From NCBI GenBank assembly GCA_046348995.1, contig JAXMDB010000005.1, positions 329,854 through 393,853 on the forward strand: a DNA stretch of 64,000 nt. Direction: 5' to 3'. The notes beneath the pieces were generated by a model. It had not been told where the DNA came from and did not search any database. It saw nothing but the letters and a program-made list of their open reading frames with translations. The stretch comes from JANNSX01 sp046348995. GTDB lineage: Bacteria > Pseudomonadota > Alphaproteobacteria > Rhizobiales > Hyphomicrobiaceae. Below, one piece after another: positions 28,703-37,736 of this stretch; positions within the stretch are counted from its first letter, which is position 1; the number at the start of each line of letters is the position of its first letter. Both the position numbers and the translations under genes were made by a program.

Positions 28703-29041
28703 TCAGAGCGCGTCGTTTCCGCTCTCGCCGGTGCGGATGCGGATCGCATCCTCGACGTTGGTGACGAAGATCTTGCCGTCGCCGATCTTGCCGGTGCGGG
28801 CGGCGGCCTGGATCGCCTCGACCGCCTTCTCGACCATGTCGTCGGGCAGCACCACCTCGATCTTCACCTTGGGCAGGAAGTCGACGACGTACTCGGCGCC
28901 GCGATAGAGCTCGGTGTGGCCCTTCTGGCGGCCGAAGCCCTTGGCCTCGGTGACCGTGATGCCCATGAGGCCGACCTCCTGGAGCGCTTCCTTGACGTCA
29001 TCGAGCTTGAACGGCTTGATGATGGCCTCGATCTTTTTCAT
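28703..29041 (-). CDS. glnB: Nitrogen regulatory protein P-II
   Basis: A 112-residue PII signal protein that senses 2-oxoglutarate and ATP/ADP and tells NtrB, GlnE and other partners the nitrogen state. It opens with the family start MKKIEAIIKPFKLDDVKEAL. The uridylylation tyrosine is in RGAEYVVDFLPK (T-loop), and TGKIGDGKIFV is the nucleotide-binding B-loop. The frame stays open upstream to 29152, but the family start and a GAGGGCGAG ribosome-binding site fix 29041. glnA follows on the same strand, the standard alphaproteobacterial arrangement. Confidence 0.96.
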   Translation of the reverse strand: MKKIEAIIKPFKLDDVKEALQEVGLMGITVTEAKGFGRQKGHTELYRGAEYVVDFLPKVKIEVVLPDDMVEKAVEAIQAAARTGKIGDGKIFVTNVEDAIRIRTGESGNDAL

Positions 29042-29093
29042 GTGCGGCTCGCCCTCTCTCGAGATCGCAAGTCTCTTGTGTCGACGTGCCCTT

Positions 29094-29109
29094 AGCACGG
29101 TGCGTGCCA
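29094..29109 (-). promoter_or_regulatory. Sigma-54 promoter of glnBA
   Basis: On the minus strand the sequence is TGGCAC-GCACC-GTGCT, with GG and GC exactly 10 bases apart, as in the -24/-12 consensus TGGCAC-N5-TTGCW. It lies about 53 bp upstream of the glnB ATG, and an NtrC-dependent glnBA promoter is known in rhizobia. A TGATATATCA palindrome lies about 25-35 bp further upstream. Confidence 0.75.
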
Positions 29110-29233
29110 ATCCACAGGCTGCGAAAACGGATGATATATCAATCTGTTGCAAGCGAGACGCAGACGGGTCGGTGCGTTTGGCCGGTTTCGCTGCCTATTT
29201 GCTGTGCAGGCTGCCCAAGCGATAGGCAGCTCC

Positions 29234-30727
29234 ATGCATGAGCTTTTGACCGCCGCCGAGATGCAGGCCTGCGACCGGGCGGCGATCGCGGCGGGCGTGC
29301 CGGGCTTAGCGCTCATGGAGCGGGCGGGCACGGCCGTCGCCGATGCGGTGGGCGCCCTCGCCAACCCGCCGGCGCGCGTCGCCATCCTGTGCGGTCCCGG
29401 CAACAACGGTGGCGATGGCTTCGTCGCGGCCCGCAGGCTGCTGCGGCAAGGCTATGCCGTGCGCCTCGGTCTCATGGGGCGCGCCGGAGAACTCAATGGC
29501 GACGCCGCTGAGATGGCGCGGCGCTGGACGGGCCGCGTCGAGCCCGCCACCCCGGCGCTGCTGAAGGACGCCGGCATCATCGTCGATGCGCTCTTCGGCG
29601 CGGGGCTCGCCCGCCCGCTCGATAAGGACACGTGCCGTCTGGTCGCGGCCATCGATGCCTCCGGGGCCAAGGTCGTCGCCGTCGATGTGCCGAGTGGCGT
29701 CGACGGCACGACGGGGGAGATCAGGGGCGCCGCGGCCCGGGCCGATGCGACCGTGACCTTCGTCCGCGGCAAGCCCGGTCACTATCTGATGCCGGCACGC
29801 GCGCTGATGGGCCGGCTGATCGTCGCTGATATCGGCATGCCCGAGGAGATCGTCGCGGCCGCCGGTAGCCGTGTGGTTTTGAACGGGCCGGCCGTGTGGC
29901 GAGACCGCTATCCCTTGCCGGATATCGGCACGCACAAATACCGGCGCGGCCACGCGCTCGTGCTCTCGGGGCCGGCGCACCGGACGGGGGCAGCGCGGCT
30001 CGCCGCGCGAGCGGCCTTGCGGATCGGCGCCGGGCTCGTCACCGTCGTCAGTCCGGTGGACGCCGTCGCCATCAACGCGGCTGAGCTCACCGCCGTCATG
30101 GTGGAGCCGCTCGATCCTGCCGGCGGCCTCAAAGCGAGCCTCCGCGACCGGCGGCGCAATGCCGTGCTCGTCGGCCCGGGCGCCGGCGTCACGGCCGAGA
30201 CGAAGCAGCATGTCGCCGACGCCCTCGGGAGCCCCGCCGCCGTCGTTCTCGACGCGGATGCCCTGACCGTCTTCGCCGGTGAGGCCCTCGACCTGTTCGA
30301 GCACATCAAAGGCCGCGCCGCGCCCGTCATCCTCACGCCCCACGAAGGCGAGCTCGGCCGTCTGATGCCGGATCTTTCCGGTGACAAGCTGTCGCGGACC
30401 CGCTTGGCGGCCGCTCGCTCCGGCGCCGTCGTGATCCTCAAAGGCCCCGATACGGTCATCGCCCACCCGGACGGCCGTGCCGCCATCAACGCCAACGCGC
30501 CCCCTTGGCTCGCGACGGCCGGCTCGGGCGACGTGCTCGCCGGCTTCGTCACCGGCCTGTTGGCCCAGGGCATGCCGGCATTCGAGGCGGCCTGTGCCGC
30601 TGTCCATGTCCACGCGGAGGCGGCCGCAACTGTAGGCATGGGTCTAATCGCCGAGGATCTCGCGGATGCCCTGCCGGCGGCGTTGCGCAGACTGAGGATC
30701 GCGCCTGCCATCCTGCCCACCGGATGA
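29234..30727 (+). CDS. nnr: Bifunctional NAD(P)H-hydrate epimerase / ADP-dependent dehydratase
   Basis: A 497-residue metabolite-repair enzyme that re-forms NAD(P)H from its damaged hydrates. The N-terminal YjeF_N epimerase domain (residues 1 to about 210) has ILCGPGNNGGDGFVAARRLL and VDVPSGVDGTTGEIRG. The C-terminal ribokinase-like dehydratase domain has RRGHALVLSGP, LVGPGAGV, VILTPHEGELGRLM and ATAGSGDVLAGFVTGLL, including the catalytic Asp of GSGD. The frame is open upstream to 29147, but the family starts at MHELLTAAEM (29234). It diverges from glnB, with the sigma-54-type promoter between them. Confidence 0.93.
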   Translation: MHELLTAAEMQACDRAAIAAGVPGLALMERAGTAVADAVGALANPPARVAILCGPGNNGGDGFVAARRLLRQGYAVRLGLMGRAGELNGDAAEMARRWTGRVEPATPALLKDAGIIVDALFGAGLARPLDKDTCRLVAAIDASGAKVVAVDVPSGVDGTTGEIRGAAARADATVTFVRGKPGHYLMPARALMGRLIVADIGMPEEIVAAAGSRVVLNGPAVWRDRYPLPDIGTHKYRRGHALVLSGPAHRTGAARLAARAALRIGAGLVTVVSPVDAVAINAAELTAVMVEPLDPAGGLKASLRDRRRNAVLVGPGAGVTAETKQHVADALGSPAAVVLDADALTVFAGEALDLFEHIKGRAAPVILTPHEGELGRLMPDLSGDKLSRTRLAAARSGAVVILKGPDTVIAHPDGRAAINANAPPWLATAGSGDVLAGFVTGLLAQGMPAFEAACAAVHVHAEAAATVGMGLIAEDLADALPAALRRLRIAPAILPTG

Positions 30728-30883
30728 CATTTCACGTCATTGCCGCCTGCCTCGGAACCGCCTAGACCGTATCCGGACCTCTCAGAATCGAGCATCGGCG
30801 CGCCGTAAGGCATCGGACGGCTTTCTTTCGGCGAACCGGCTCCCGCCCGAACGTAAAGTGCTCTAGGGTCGGATTACGCGGGG

Positions 30884-32275
30884 ATGGGATCGCGCATGGG
30901 GCAGGCTGGCATCTTGACCGGTGAGACCGAGCACTATTGGCAGCCGCCCAAGCAGCTCTCCGTGCTCGGCATGGAGGTTTCGGAGCGCCTGTTCGGCCGC
31001 GCGGTCGGTACGGCGCTCATTGCTATGGTCGTGGCCTTGTGCGCCGCACCCCGGACGGCGCCGTTCCAGCTCGGCCTCGTTCTCATTCTCGCCATTTCCC
31101 TCATCGTGCGCGACGGGCGGCCGTGGGCGCCCGTCGTCCGCGCGACGCCGGCCCTTTTGCCGCTGATCGCCTTCTCGGGTTTCGCGCTCCTCAGCGCCAT
31201 CTGGGCCCGAGATCCCTCACGCGCCTTCCAGCTCTCGCTCATGTTCACGGCGAACATGCTCGGCGGTGTTCTCGTCATCCGGTGGGTCGAGGGCGAGAAG
31301 GGTGAGCGGCTCGCGCGCCTTGGCCTCGGCTTGCTCATGGGGTTCACGCTCGCGCTGGCTTTTCTCGGCATCGAGATGGCCTCGGGGCAGCTCATCAAGC
31401 GGATCGTGTTCAATACGTCGGACCTGCTCAAGCCGGATACCGACAAGCACTTCGGCATCCGCAACGGCGAGATCATCCGCATCGCGCTCTATTATCTGAA
31501 CCGCGGCGTTGCGGTGATGACGCTGATGCTGTGGCCGATCGTGCTGATCGCGGCGATGTGGCCGGTGCGTCTCAGGCGGCGGCTGATGGCCTACGGCTTC
31601 ACGATCACGGCGCTCGCCATCGTCGCGTTCTCGGCCCACGAGACGTCAAAGCTCGCGCTTCTCTTGAGCTTCATCGGCTTCGCCCTGGCGCAGGCTTCAC
31701 CCAAATGGGCCTGGCGTACACTGTATGCGGTCTGGGTCGTGGTGATCGTCGGGGCGGTGCCGATGGCGCTGATGGCGACGCGGGCGGGACTGCAGGAAGC
31801 CTCCTGGATCCAGGATAGCGGCCGGGCCCGCTTCATCCTCTGGGGGGTGACGGCGGAGCGCACGCTCGACAATCCGATCCTCGGCATCGGCGCCGATTCC
31901 ACCCGCGAGATCGATGCCGAGCTCGAGCGGACGGCGGTGAAGAAGAAGGACGCGCCCTATGCGCTCCGGACCGGGCGCCACGCTCACAACGTATACTTGC
32001 AGACCTGGTTCGAGCTCGGGGCGGTGGGGGCAGCGCTGATGCTGGTGTCGGGACTCGTCCTGTTCCGCCGGCTCTACGATGTGCCGGAACGCGCGCGCCC
32101 GTATGTCTTTGCGAGCCTTGTCGCGGGGCTCGTCATGGCGGGCTTGTCGTGGGGACTTTGGCAGCCCTGGCTTGCCGCCGCCTACAGCCTCATGGCGTTG
32201 GCGCTGAGCGTTGCCGTCCGCTACGCCGAGACCGGGGCCGCCGAGTTCTGGCGGCCCGCAGCCAACGATCGATGA
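30884..32275 (+). CDS. O-antigen ligase/polymerase-like membrane protein
   Basis: A 463-residue integral membrane protein of the O-antigen ligase superfamily (Wzy_C/WaaL/ExoQ type), with about ten hydrophobic segments. The conserved periplasmic loop lies at residues 310-375. It contains an ILGIGADSTR motif and the RHAHNVYLQTWFELGAVG motif, where the Arg/His pair of the superfamily is found. Such proteins join or polymerise surface polysaccharide on the periplasmic side of the inner membrane. No glycosyltransferases are adjacent, so whether it acts on LPS, capsule or exopolysaccharide is open. A second ATG at 30896 is possible. Confidence 0.8.
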   Translation: MGSRMGQAGILTGETEHYWQPPKQLSVLGMEVSERLFGRAVGTALIAMVVALCAAPRTAPFQLGLVLILAISLIVRDGRPWAPVVRATPALLPLIAFSGFALLSAIWARDPSRAFQLSLMFTANMLGGVLVIRWVEGEKGERLARLGLGLLMGFTLALAFLGIEMASGQLIKRIVFNTSDLLKPDTDKHFGIRNGEIIRIALYYLNRGVAVMTLMLWPIVLIAAMWPVRLRRRLMAYGFTITALAIVAFSAHETSKLALLLSFIGFALAQASPKWAWRTLYAVWVVVIVGAVPMALMATRAGLQEASWIQDSGRARFILWGVTAERTLDNPILGIGADSTREIDAELERTAVKKKDAPYALRTGRHAHNVYLQTWFELGAVGAALMLVSGLVLFRRLYDVPERARPYVFASLVAGLVMAGLSWGLWQPWLAAAYSLMALALSVAVRYAETGAAEFWRPAANDR

Positions 32276-32278
32276 CGG

Positions 32279-32722
32279 CTACCACTTGCCCGTGTTGGGC
32301 ATCGACTTCCACGGCTCGGCGGGCTCCTTGGCCTTGCCCTTCTGCAACAGCTCGATCGAGATGTTGTCGGGCGAGCGGATGAACGCCATGTGACCGTCGC
32401 GTGGGGGGCGGTTGATCGTGACGCCTGCCTTCTGCAGCTTGTCGCAGAGCCCGTAGATATCGTCGACCTCGTAGGCGAGGTGGCCGAAGTTGCGGTCGCC
32501 GGGGCCGTAGGTTTCCTTGTCCCAATTGTAGGTGAGCTCCAGGGCCGGCGCCGAGCCGGCCTTGAAGGCCGCGAGATCCTCGGGCGCCACGAGGAAGATC
32601 AGCGTGAAGCGTCCTTGCTGACTCTCGTAGCGCCGTGCCTCGACCAAGCCGAGCTTGCTGCAATAGAAGTCGAGCGACTGGTCGACGTCGGCGACGCGGA
32701 CCATGGTGTGCAGATACTTCAT
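32279..32722 (-). CDS. gloA: VOC-family lactoylglutathione lyase-like protein (glyoxalase I)
   Basis: A 147-residue glyoxalase I-like enzyme. The four expected metal ligands are visible: His in YLHTMVRVADVDQSLDFYC, Glu in ALELTYNWDKE, His in FGHLAYEVDDIYGLC and Glu in NISIELLQKG. Glyoxalase I isomerises the methylglyoxal-glutathione hemithioacetal to lactoylglutathione. The stop lies 3 bp after the convergent ligase gene. AAAAGGACTCCC before the ATG is a good ribosome-binding site. The C-terminal KSMPNTGKW tail is usual for proteobacterial GloA. Confidence 0.9.
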   Translation of the reverse strand: MKYLHTMVRVADVDQSLDFYCSKLGLVEARRYESQQGRFTLIFLVAPEDLAAFKAGSAPALELTYNWDKETYGPGDRNFGHLAYEVDDIYGLCDKLQKAGVTINRPPRDGHMAFIRSPDNISIELLQKGKAKEPAEPWKSMPNTGKW

Positions 32723-32905
32723 GGGAGTCCTTTTCGAACGCGGGAGGCGTGTCTCGGCGCCAGTCTGACCTCTGAGGTCGTCCGAGGCAACCGGACCGCC
32801 GAGCCCCCCGGGCCGCGACGGGCTGCGTCCACGCAGAGGCCACTCCCCTAGCCTGCGTTCGCGGCGTAATGTGGCGCCGGGATTTCATCAGCTGCGGGGC
32901 TGCGT

Positions 32906-34111
32906 ATGCCGGCATCGATCACGACTGTTCAACGCCGCCCGGCCGCGCCCGATCCCGAGGCCTTGGCGCGCTTTCCCTCGATCCCGTCGTTCCGGGCCGC
33001 CGCCCGCCGCCGCCTGCCGCGCTTCGCTTTCGACTATCTCGACGGGGCCTGCGGCGAGGAGGCGGCCGCCCATCGCAACGTCGAAGCTTTCCAGCGCATA
33101 CAACTCAGTCCCCGCTTCGGCGTCGACGTCAGCGACGTCTCGACCGAGGTCGAGCTGTTCGGCCGCCGCTGGTCGAGCCCGATCGGCATCTGTCCGGTCG
33201 GCTACGGCAACATGTACTGGCCGGGCGCGGAAGAATCGCTCGCTGCCGCCGCGCAAGCCGCCAACGTGCCCTTCGGCGTCTCGACGGTCACGATCAAGTC
33301 GCTCGAGACCCTCGCGGCGCTCGCCCCCGATGTGCTGTGGTTTCAGCTCTACCACCTGGCGGACATGCGGCTCACCGAGGACTTGGTGCGCCGCGCCCAG
33401 GCGGTCGGCGTGAAGGTTCTGCTCTTCACGATCGACCTGCCGACGACCTCCAAGCGCAACCGCGACCACGTCAATCGCTTTACGATGCCATTCAAGCCGG
33501 GCTTGCGGTTCTATTGGGAGCTCATGCGCTCGCCGCTTTGGTCGCTCGCGACGCTCAGGGCGGGGATGCCCTATCCGGCGACTCTCGTGCCTTATGGTCC
33601 GCCGGGCCTGTCGCCCTCGCAAGCGGCGGCTATCGTCGACCCGATGCTCTCGACGGTGACGACTTGGGAGCATTTGGAACGCATCCGTGCGCTCTGGCCG
33701 GGCAAGTTCGTCGTCAAAGGCATCCTGCGGCCCGACGATGCGGAGAAAGCAGTCGCGGCCGGTGCCGACGGCATAATCGTCTCCAACCACGGCGGCCGGC
33801 AGTTCGACGCCGCGCCCGCCTCGATCGACGTGCTGCCCGAAATCGCGCAAGCCGTCGGTGCCAAGGTGCCGCTGTTGCTCGACAGCGGCGTCAGGAGCGG
33901 CCTCGACGTGCTGCGCGGCCTCGTGCGTGGCGCGAGCCTCGTGCTTTCCGGCCGCTCGTTCTACTACGGCGCCGCGGCGATGGGCCCCGAGGGCGGTCCG
34001 CACGCGCTCTCGATCCTGCATGCCGAGCTTGAAAGCAACATGCGCCAGATGGGGGTCAAGTCACTCGAGGAAATCCGCAGCGACGGACCCTGGGAGCGGG
34101 CCGTGCGATAA
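32906..34111 (+). CDS. FMN-dependent alpha-hydroxy-acid oxidase/dehydrogenase
   Basis: A 401-residue TIM-barrel flavoenzyme of the LldD/glycolate oxidase/mandelate dehydrogenase family. FDYLDGACGEE near residue 50, CPVGYGNMYWPGAEESLA, and VLLFTIDLPTTSKRNRD define the FMN and substrate site. VSNHGGRQFDAAPASIDVLP (near residue 292) carries the catalytic His and substrate-binding Arg. LLLDSGVRSGLDVLRGL and VLSGRSFYYG close the FMN phosphate site. It would oxidise a 2-hydroxy acid to a 2-oxo acid. The substrate (lactate, mandelate or other) is not shown. A RidA protein, which removes reactive imines or enamines, follows about 80 bp downstream. Confidence 0.9.
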   Translation: MPASITTVQRRPAAPDPEALARFPSIPSFRAAARRRLPRFAFDYLDGACGEEAAAHRNVEAFQRIQLSPRFGVDVSDVSTEVELFGRRWSSPIGICPVGYGNMYWPGAEESLAAAAQAANVPFGVSTVTIKSLETLAALAPDVLWFQLYHLADMRLTEDLVRRAQAVGVKVLLFTIDLPTTSKRNRDHVNRFTMPFKPGLRFYWELMRSPLWSLATLRAGMPYPATLVPYGPPGLSPSQAAAIVDPMLSTVTTWEHLERIRALWPGKFVVKGILRPDDAEKAVAAGADGIIVSNHGGRQFDAAPASIDVLPEIAQAVGAKVPLLLDSGVRSGLDVLRGLVRGASLVLSGRSFYYGAAAMGPEGGPHALSILHAELESNMRQMGVKSLEEIRSDGPWERAVR

Positions 34112-34188
34112 CGGCCGTTGTCTGCTGGTCGGGCGCCGGCCTTCCGGGCATCGTCGTGGGCGGACACTCACATGAAAGGAGCCGTCGC

Positions 34189-34569
34189 ATGAAACGCACG
34201 ATCATCCATACCGACGCAGCCGCCACTCCGCATGCGAGCTATAGCCAGGCCGTGATGGCTGCGGGGCTCGTCTTCGTCTCGGGCACGTTGCCGATCGACC
34301 CCAAGACGGGCGCTGTTGTGGGCACCACGATCCAAGAGCAAGTGGCCCAAAGTTTCCGAAACATCTCCGCTATTCTGACGGCAGCGGGCACCTCGCTCGA
34401 CAACATCGTGAGCGCGACCGTCATTCTGGTCGACGGAGCGGACTTTGCCGGCATGAATGAGGAGTGGTCGAGGTGGTTCCCGAAGGATCCGCCCGCGCGC
34501 CAGGCGGCGCAACTTCCCGTCAAGCCGCCGGGCGTGAAGGTGTCCATCGCGGCGATTGCCGCCTGCTGA
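34189..34569 (+). CDS. RidA-family reactive intermediate deaminase
   Basis: A 126-residue Rid-family (YjgF/YER057c) protein that hydrolyses enamines and imines formed by PLP enzymes or amino-acid oxidases. The start region (TIIHTDAAATPHASYSQAV) and LVFVSGTLPIDPKTGAVVG are typical. The middle FRNISAILTAAGTSLDNIVSAT motif is present. Near the C-terminus the canonical Arg is found in PPARQAAQLPVKPPGVKVSI, which resembles the catalytic RxxxxVxxLP region. GAAAGGAG at 34174-34181 fixes the ATG at 34189. Confidence 0.88.
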   Translation: MKRTIIHTDAAATPHASYSQAVMAAGLVFVSGTLPIDPKTGAVVGTTIQEQVAQSFRNISAILTAAGTSLDNIVSATVILVDGADFAGMNEEWSRWFPKDPPARQAAQLPVKPPGVKVSIAAIAAC

Positions 34570-34691
34570 TGCGGCGCGGGCCTGAGCCGGAGAGGAGCCG
34601 GTCGATATGACGATGCCGGCCTGTCTCGCTGGACAGCCTGCCCGAACCGGCGCTATCTCCTGAGCCCTCGTCAACCCCAGCCTATGCTCCC

Positions 34692-35810
34692 ATGCGCCCC
34701 GAATGGACGAAAGCCCGCCGTATCGTCGTGAAGATCGGCTCGGCGCTGCTCGTCGACCGGGCCACCGGCCGCCTCAAGACGACATGGCTCAACTCGCTCG
34801 CCGATGACGTCGCGGCCCTGACGGCCGAGGGCCGGGAGATCGTGCTCGTGTCCTCGGGCGCCATCGCGCTCGGGCGGGGCACGTTGAAGCTTCCCAAAGG
34901 GCCGCTGAAGCTCGAGGAGAGCCAGGCGGCGGCGTCCGTCGGCCAAATCTCGCTCGCCGCCGCCTATCAGGACGTGTTCCGCGCACGGGGACTGGAGACC
35001 GCACAGGTGCTGCTGACGCTCGGCGACACCGAGGAGCGGCGGCGCTATCTCAATGCCCGCTCGACGATCGCGACGCTCTTGAAGCTCAAGGCGATCCCGG
35101 TCGTCAACGAGAACGACACGGTGGCAACCAGCGAGATCCGCTACGGCGACAACGACCGCTTGGCGGCCCGCGTCGCCTCGATGGCGAGCGCCGATTGCCT
35201 CGTGCTCCTATCCGACATCGATGGCCTCTATACCGCGCCACCGGCGAGCGATCCGAACGCAAAGCTCGTCGAGGAGGTCGGCGATCTGACGCCCGAGATC
35301 ATCGGCATGGCGGGCGACGCCGGCACCGAGCTCTCGCGCGGCGGCATGGTGACGAAGCTGCAGGCGGCACGGATCGCCATGGGCGCGGGCACGCACATGG
35401 TGATCACGTCGGGCAAGGTCATGAACCCGCTCGGCGCACTGGCAGCGGGTGGCCGGGCGACCTGGTTCATCGCCGCCTCTGATCCCGTCGCCTCGCGCAA
35501 GCGCTGGATCGCGGGCACTCTGGAGCCCAAAGGCGCGGTCCTCATCGACGACGGCGCGGCGCGGGCGTTGGAGGCGGGAAAGAGCCTGCTGCCGGCGGGC
35601 GTCCGGGGAATCGAGGGCGCTTTCGAGCGCGGCGATGCTGTCGTGATCCGCACGCTGTCGGGCCGCGACCTCGGCCGCGGTCTCATCGCCTACGGCTCGG
35701 AGGAGGCGGCGCGTGTCATCGGCAAGAAGTCGAAGGAGATCGCGGAGATCTTGGGCTTCGAAGGCCGCGCCGAGCTGATCCACCGGGACGACATGGCGCT
35801 GGAGCGCTGA
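34692..35810 (+). CDS. proB: Glutamate 5-kinase
   Basis: Glutamate 5-kinase (372 residues), first enzyme of proline synthesis. The amino-acid-kinase domain shows RIVVKIGSALLVD, IVLVSSGAIALGRGTL, VVNENDTVATSEIRYGDNDR and LLSDIDGLYT. The C-terminal PUA domain (about residues 285-360) has GTLEPKGAVLIDDGAARAL and the RGIEGAFERGDAVVI segment. Full length for the family. proA and obg, common partners, are not next to it: a RidA gene lies upstream and a repeat-filled gap downstream. Confidence 0.96.
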   Translation: MRPEWTKARRIVVKIGSALLVDRATGRLKTTWLNSLADDVAALTAEGREIVLVSSGAIALGRGTLKLPKGPLKLEESQAAASVGQISLAAAYQDVFRARGLETAQVLLTLGDTEERRRYLNARSTIATLLKLKAIPVVNENDTVATSEIRYGDNDRLAARVASMASADCLVLLSDIDGLYTAPPASDPNAKLVEEVGDLTPEIIGMAGDAGTELSRGGMVTKLQAARIAMGAGTHMVITSGKVMNPLGALAAGGRATWFIAASDPVASRKRWIAGTLEPKGAVLIDDGAARALEAGKSLLPAGVRGIEGAFERGDAVVIRTLSGRDLGRGLIAYGSEEAARVIGKKSKEIAEILGFEGRAELIHRDDMALER

Positions 35811-35847
35811 AAGTGTCGCGGACGTCGGGGCGGGCGGCTCGTCACGT

Positions 35848-36052
35848 TCTGTGGCAACGATCACCTTTGTGGCTGCCCCTCACCCTTCCCTCTCCCCGTA
35901 CGCTTGCGCTACGGGGAGAGGAGGATAGAGCGGTGCTCTCCTCACGTCAGGGACGCACCGTGTATCCCCCTCTCCCCGTCGCAGCCATTGCTGCGAACGG
36001 GGAGAGGGTAGGGTGAGGGGCAGCGACACCCACAAGCATATCGTTGCCATAG
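35848..36052. repeat. Large palindromic repeat with nested hairpins
   Basis: The outer arms are TGTGGCAACGAT plus GCTGCCCCTCACCC on the left (35848-35899). Their inverted counterpart on the right has ACGGGGAGAGGGTAGGGTG at 35997 onward, then GGGGCAGC to 36024, and ATCGTTGCCATAG by 36052. Inside are two smaller stems: CTCTCCCCGTACG...ACGGGGAGAG near 35890-35920 and CCTCTCCCCGTCGCAG...ACGGGGAGAGG near 35968-36007. The CCCCTCACCCT/CTCTCCCCG composition is a known style of intergenic repeat in this order. Confidence 0.75.
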
Positions 36053-36538
36053 ATAGTTGGCCACATCGGGAAACGGATACCTCGACCGTTGGGGGCGAGC
36101 GCCGCTCGCTCCTACAAGATCCGCAACACATCGTTCACCATATCCGAAACAATCAACCGCAAACTTATCCCCGCCCCCTCGCACGGCCTCATACTCCTCG
36201 CAGCCCTGCCGCCAAGGGACCGGAACGCGCGCTGGTGGATCGGTAGCAGGGAGCGTCGTGGGTGCCGGACATAAGCTATCCGGCGCCGACCTGCCACTTG
36301 CGATAGGGAGAACCTGACGCAAGCTACTCTCGCGGCGGATGTCCGCGAGCGGGTTCCGGAAACGGAGCCCACGGCGGCAAGCGAAGCTCACGATGACGGC
36401 GGAGTGGTTCCGGCCACATCCGAACGAATCTTCCACGGGCCGGCCACTCCGTCCCCTTGGACTTAGCCGCATGCTCTCGGGTCGCTCGCGACCGCGGAGA
36501 GGGCGGAGCGTTCGACGAGCGAATAGCGAGTTGCGGAT

Positions 36539-36571
36539 AGCGAGTAGAAGAGGTCTCTCTGGCTACTCGCT
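36539..36571 (-). terminator. Hairpin just downstream of argC
   Basis: AGCGAGTAG (36539-36547) pairs with CTACTCGCT (36563-36571), about ten bases beyond the argC stop on the minus strand. It is part of a GCGAATAGCGAGTTGCGGATAGC repeat tract starting at 36519. It has no T-run. Confidence 0.45.
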
Positions 36572-36581
36572 CCTCCCTCGC

Positions 36582-37634
36582 TCAGGGAAACAGCGCCAGC
36601 TGCTCGATGCCGGTCGCTTCGGGGAGGCCATGCATGAGGTTGAAGTTCTGCAGCGCCTGACCGGCCGAGCCTTTGACGAGGTTGTCCAGCGTCGAGATGA
36701 CGATGGCGCGACCCTTGATGCGGTCGGCGAAGACGGCGATGTGGGTGTAGTTGGAGCCGCGCACGAATTGCGTCCCCGGGATCTGCCCCTTCGCCAGCAC
36801 GCGCACGAACGGCGCGTCGCGATAGGCATCCACGAGAGCCGCGCGCAGATCATCGGCGCTCGTGCCCTTAGCCATCCGCACGTAGCAGGTGACGAGCTCG
36901 CCGCGGCTCATTGGAATGAGATGCGGCGTGAAGTTGATCGTCACGGCCTCGCCCGCCGCCAAGCCGAGCTCCTGCTCGATCTCGGGCGCATGGCGGTGTT
37001 TGGCGACGGAGTAGGGGGTCAGACCTTCGCCGGCTTCCGAGAACAGCGTGTTCTGCTTCAAGGAGCGCCCGGCGCCCGAGATGCCGGACTTGGCATCGAC
37101 AATGAGATCCGAGGCATCGATGAGCTTGGCGGAAACCAGTGGCAAGAGCCCCAGCAGCGTCGCGGTCGGATAGCAGCCCGGGCACGCGACGAGACGGGCC
37201 TTGGCGATCGCGTCGCGGTTGCGCTCGGTGAGGCCGTAGACCGCCTCCTTGATAAGCTCGGGCGCCTTGTGCTCGAGCCCGTACCACTCGGCGTAGACTT
37301 TGGGATCCTTCAGCCGGAAGTCGGCCGACATGTCGACGACTTTCGTGCCCTTGGGCAGCTTGGCGATGATCTCGTGCGCGGTGCCGTGCGGAAGCCCGCA
37401 GACGACGGCATCGCACTTCGACCAGTCCGCGTCCTCCTCGGCGATGAGGTTGGGCAAGCCCAGCCCGCCCAGGTGCGGGAACACGTCGTCCATCGACTTG
37501 CCCGCATGGCTTTTCGCCAGCAGCTGCGTCAACGCGATGTTGGGATGGCGGTAGGCCAGGCGGATCAGATCGGCGCCCGTGTAGCCCGACGCCCCGATGA
37601 CGGCGACCCTGATCTTGTCCTTGTGCTTGGCCAT
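36582..37634 (-). CDS. argC: N-acetyl-gamma-glutamyl-phosphate reductase
   Basis: ArgC (350 residues) reduces N-acetylglutamyl phosphate to the semialdehyde in arginine synthesis, using NADPH. The N-terminal Rossmann motif is VAVIGASGYTGADLIRL. The catalytic cysteine is in LVACPGCYPTATLLGLLPL near residue 156, followed by SGISGAGRSLKQNT and the substrate-binding HRHAPEIEQEL and NFTPHLIPMSRGE. The C-terminal NLVKGSAGQALQNFNLMHGL is characteristic. No other arg genes are adjacent. The divergent ATP-grasp gene starts about 100 bp away. Confidence 0.96.
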   Translation of the reverse strand: MAKHKDKIRVAVIGASGYTGADLIRLAYRHPNIALTQLLAKSHAGKSMDDVFPHLGGLGLPNLIAEEDADWSKCDAVVCGLPHGTAHEIIAKLPKGTKVVDMSADFRLKDPKVYAEWYGLEHKAPELIKEAVYGLTERNRDAIAKARLVACPGCYPTATLLGLLPLVSAKLIDASDLIVDAKSGISGAGRSLKQNTLFSEAGEGLTPYSVAKHRHAPEIEQELGLAAGEAVTINFTPHLIPMSRGELVTCYVRMAKGTSADDLRAALVDAYRDAPFVRVLAKGQIPGTQFVRGSNYTHIAVFADRIKGRAIVISTLDNLVKGSAGQALQNFNLMHGLPEATGIEQLALFP

Positions 37635-37736
37635 GCTGATCTCCTGACGCTGCAGGGGGCGTGTAGCGGAAAATGGCAGGTCTGGAAAGCGCGGGAAGGC
37701 TTCGATTCCGCCGGGTCACGTGGTAGTCGAGGTCGC

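Larger units (their letters stand above)
35811..36581. other. 770-bp gene-free stretch between proB and argC
   Basis: The stretch is dominated by a long imperfect palindrome (35848-36052) and ends with a hairpin after argC (36539-36571). The middle (36053-36538) has open frames on both strands with short protein-like patches but no coherent gene, and may be a decayed sequence. Confidence 0.6.

Noticed and set aside
36089..36274. Open frame with protein-like patches between proB and argC
   Set aside because: Both strands give short plausible stretches, but no start with a ribosome-binding site, no domain, and repeat DNA on both sides. It may be a decayed sequence, but I cannot name it.
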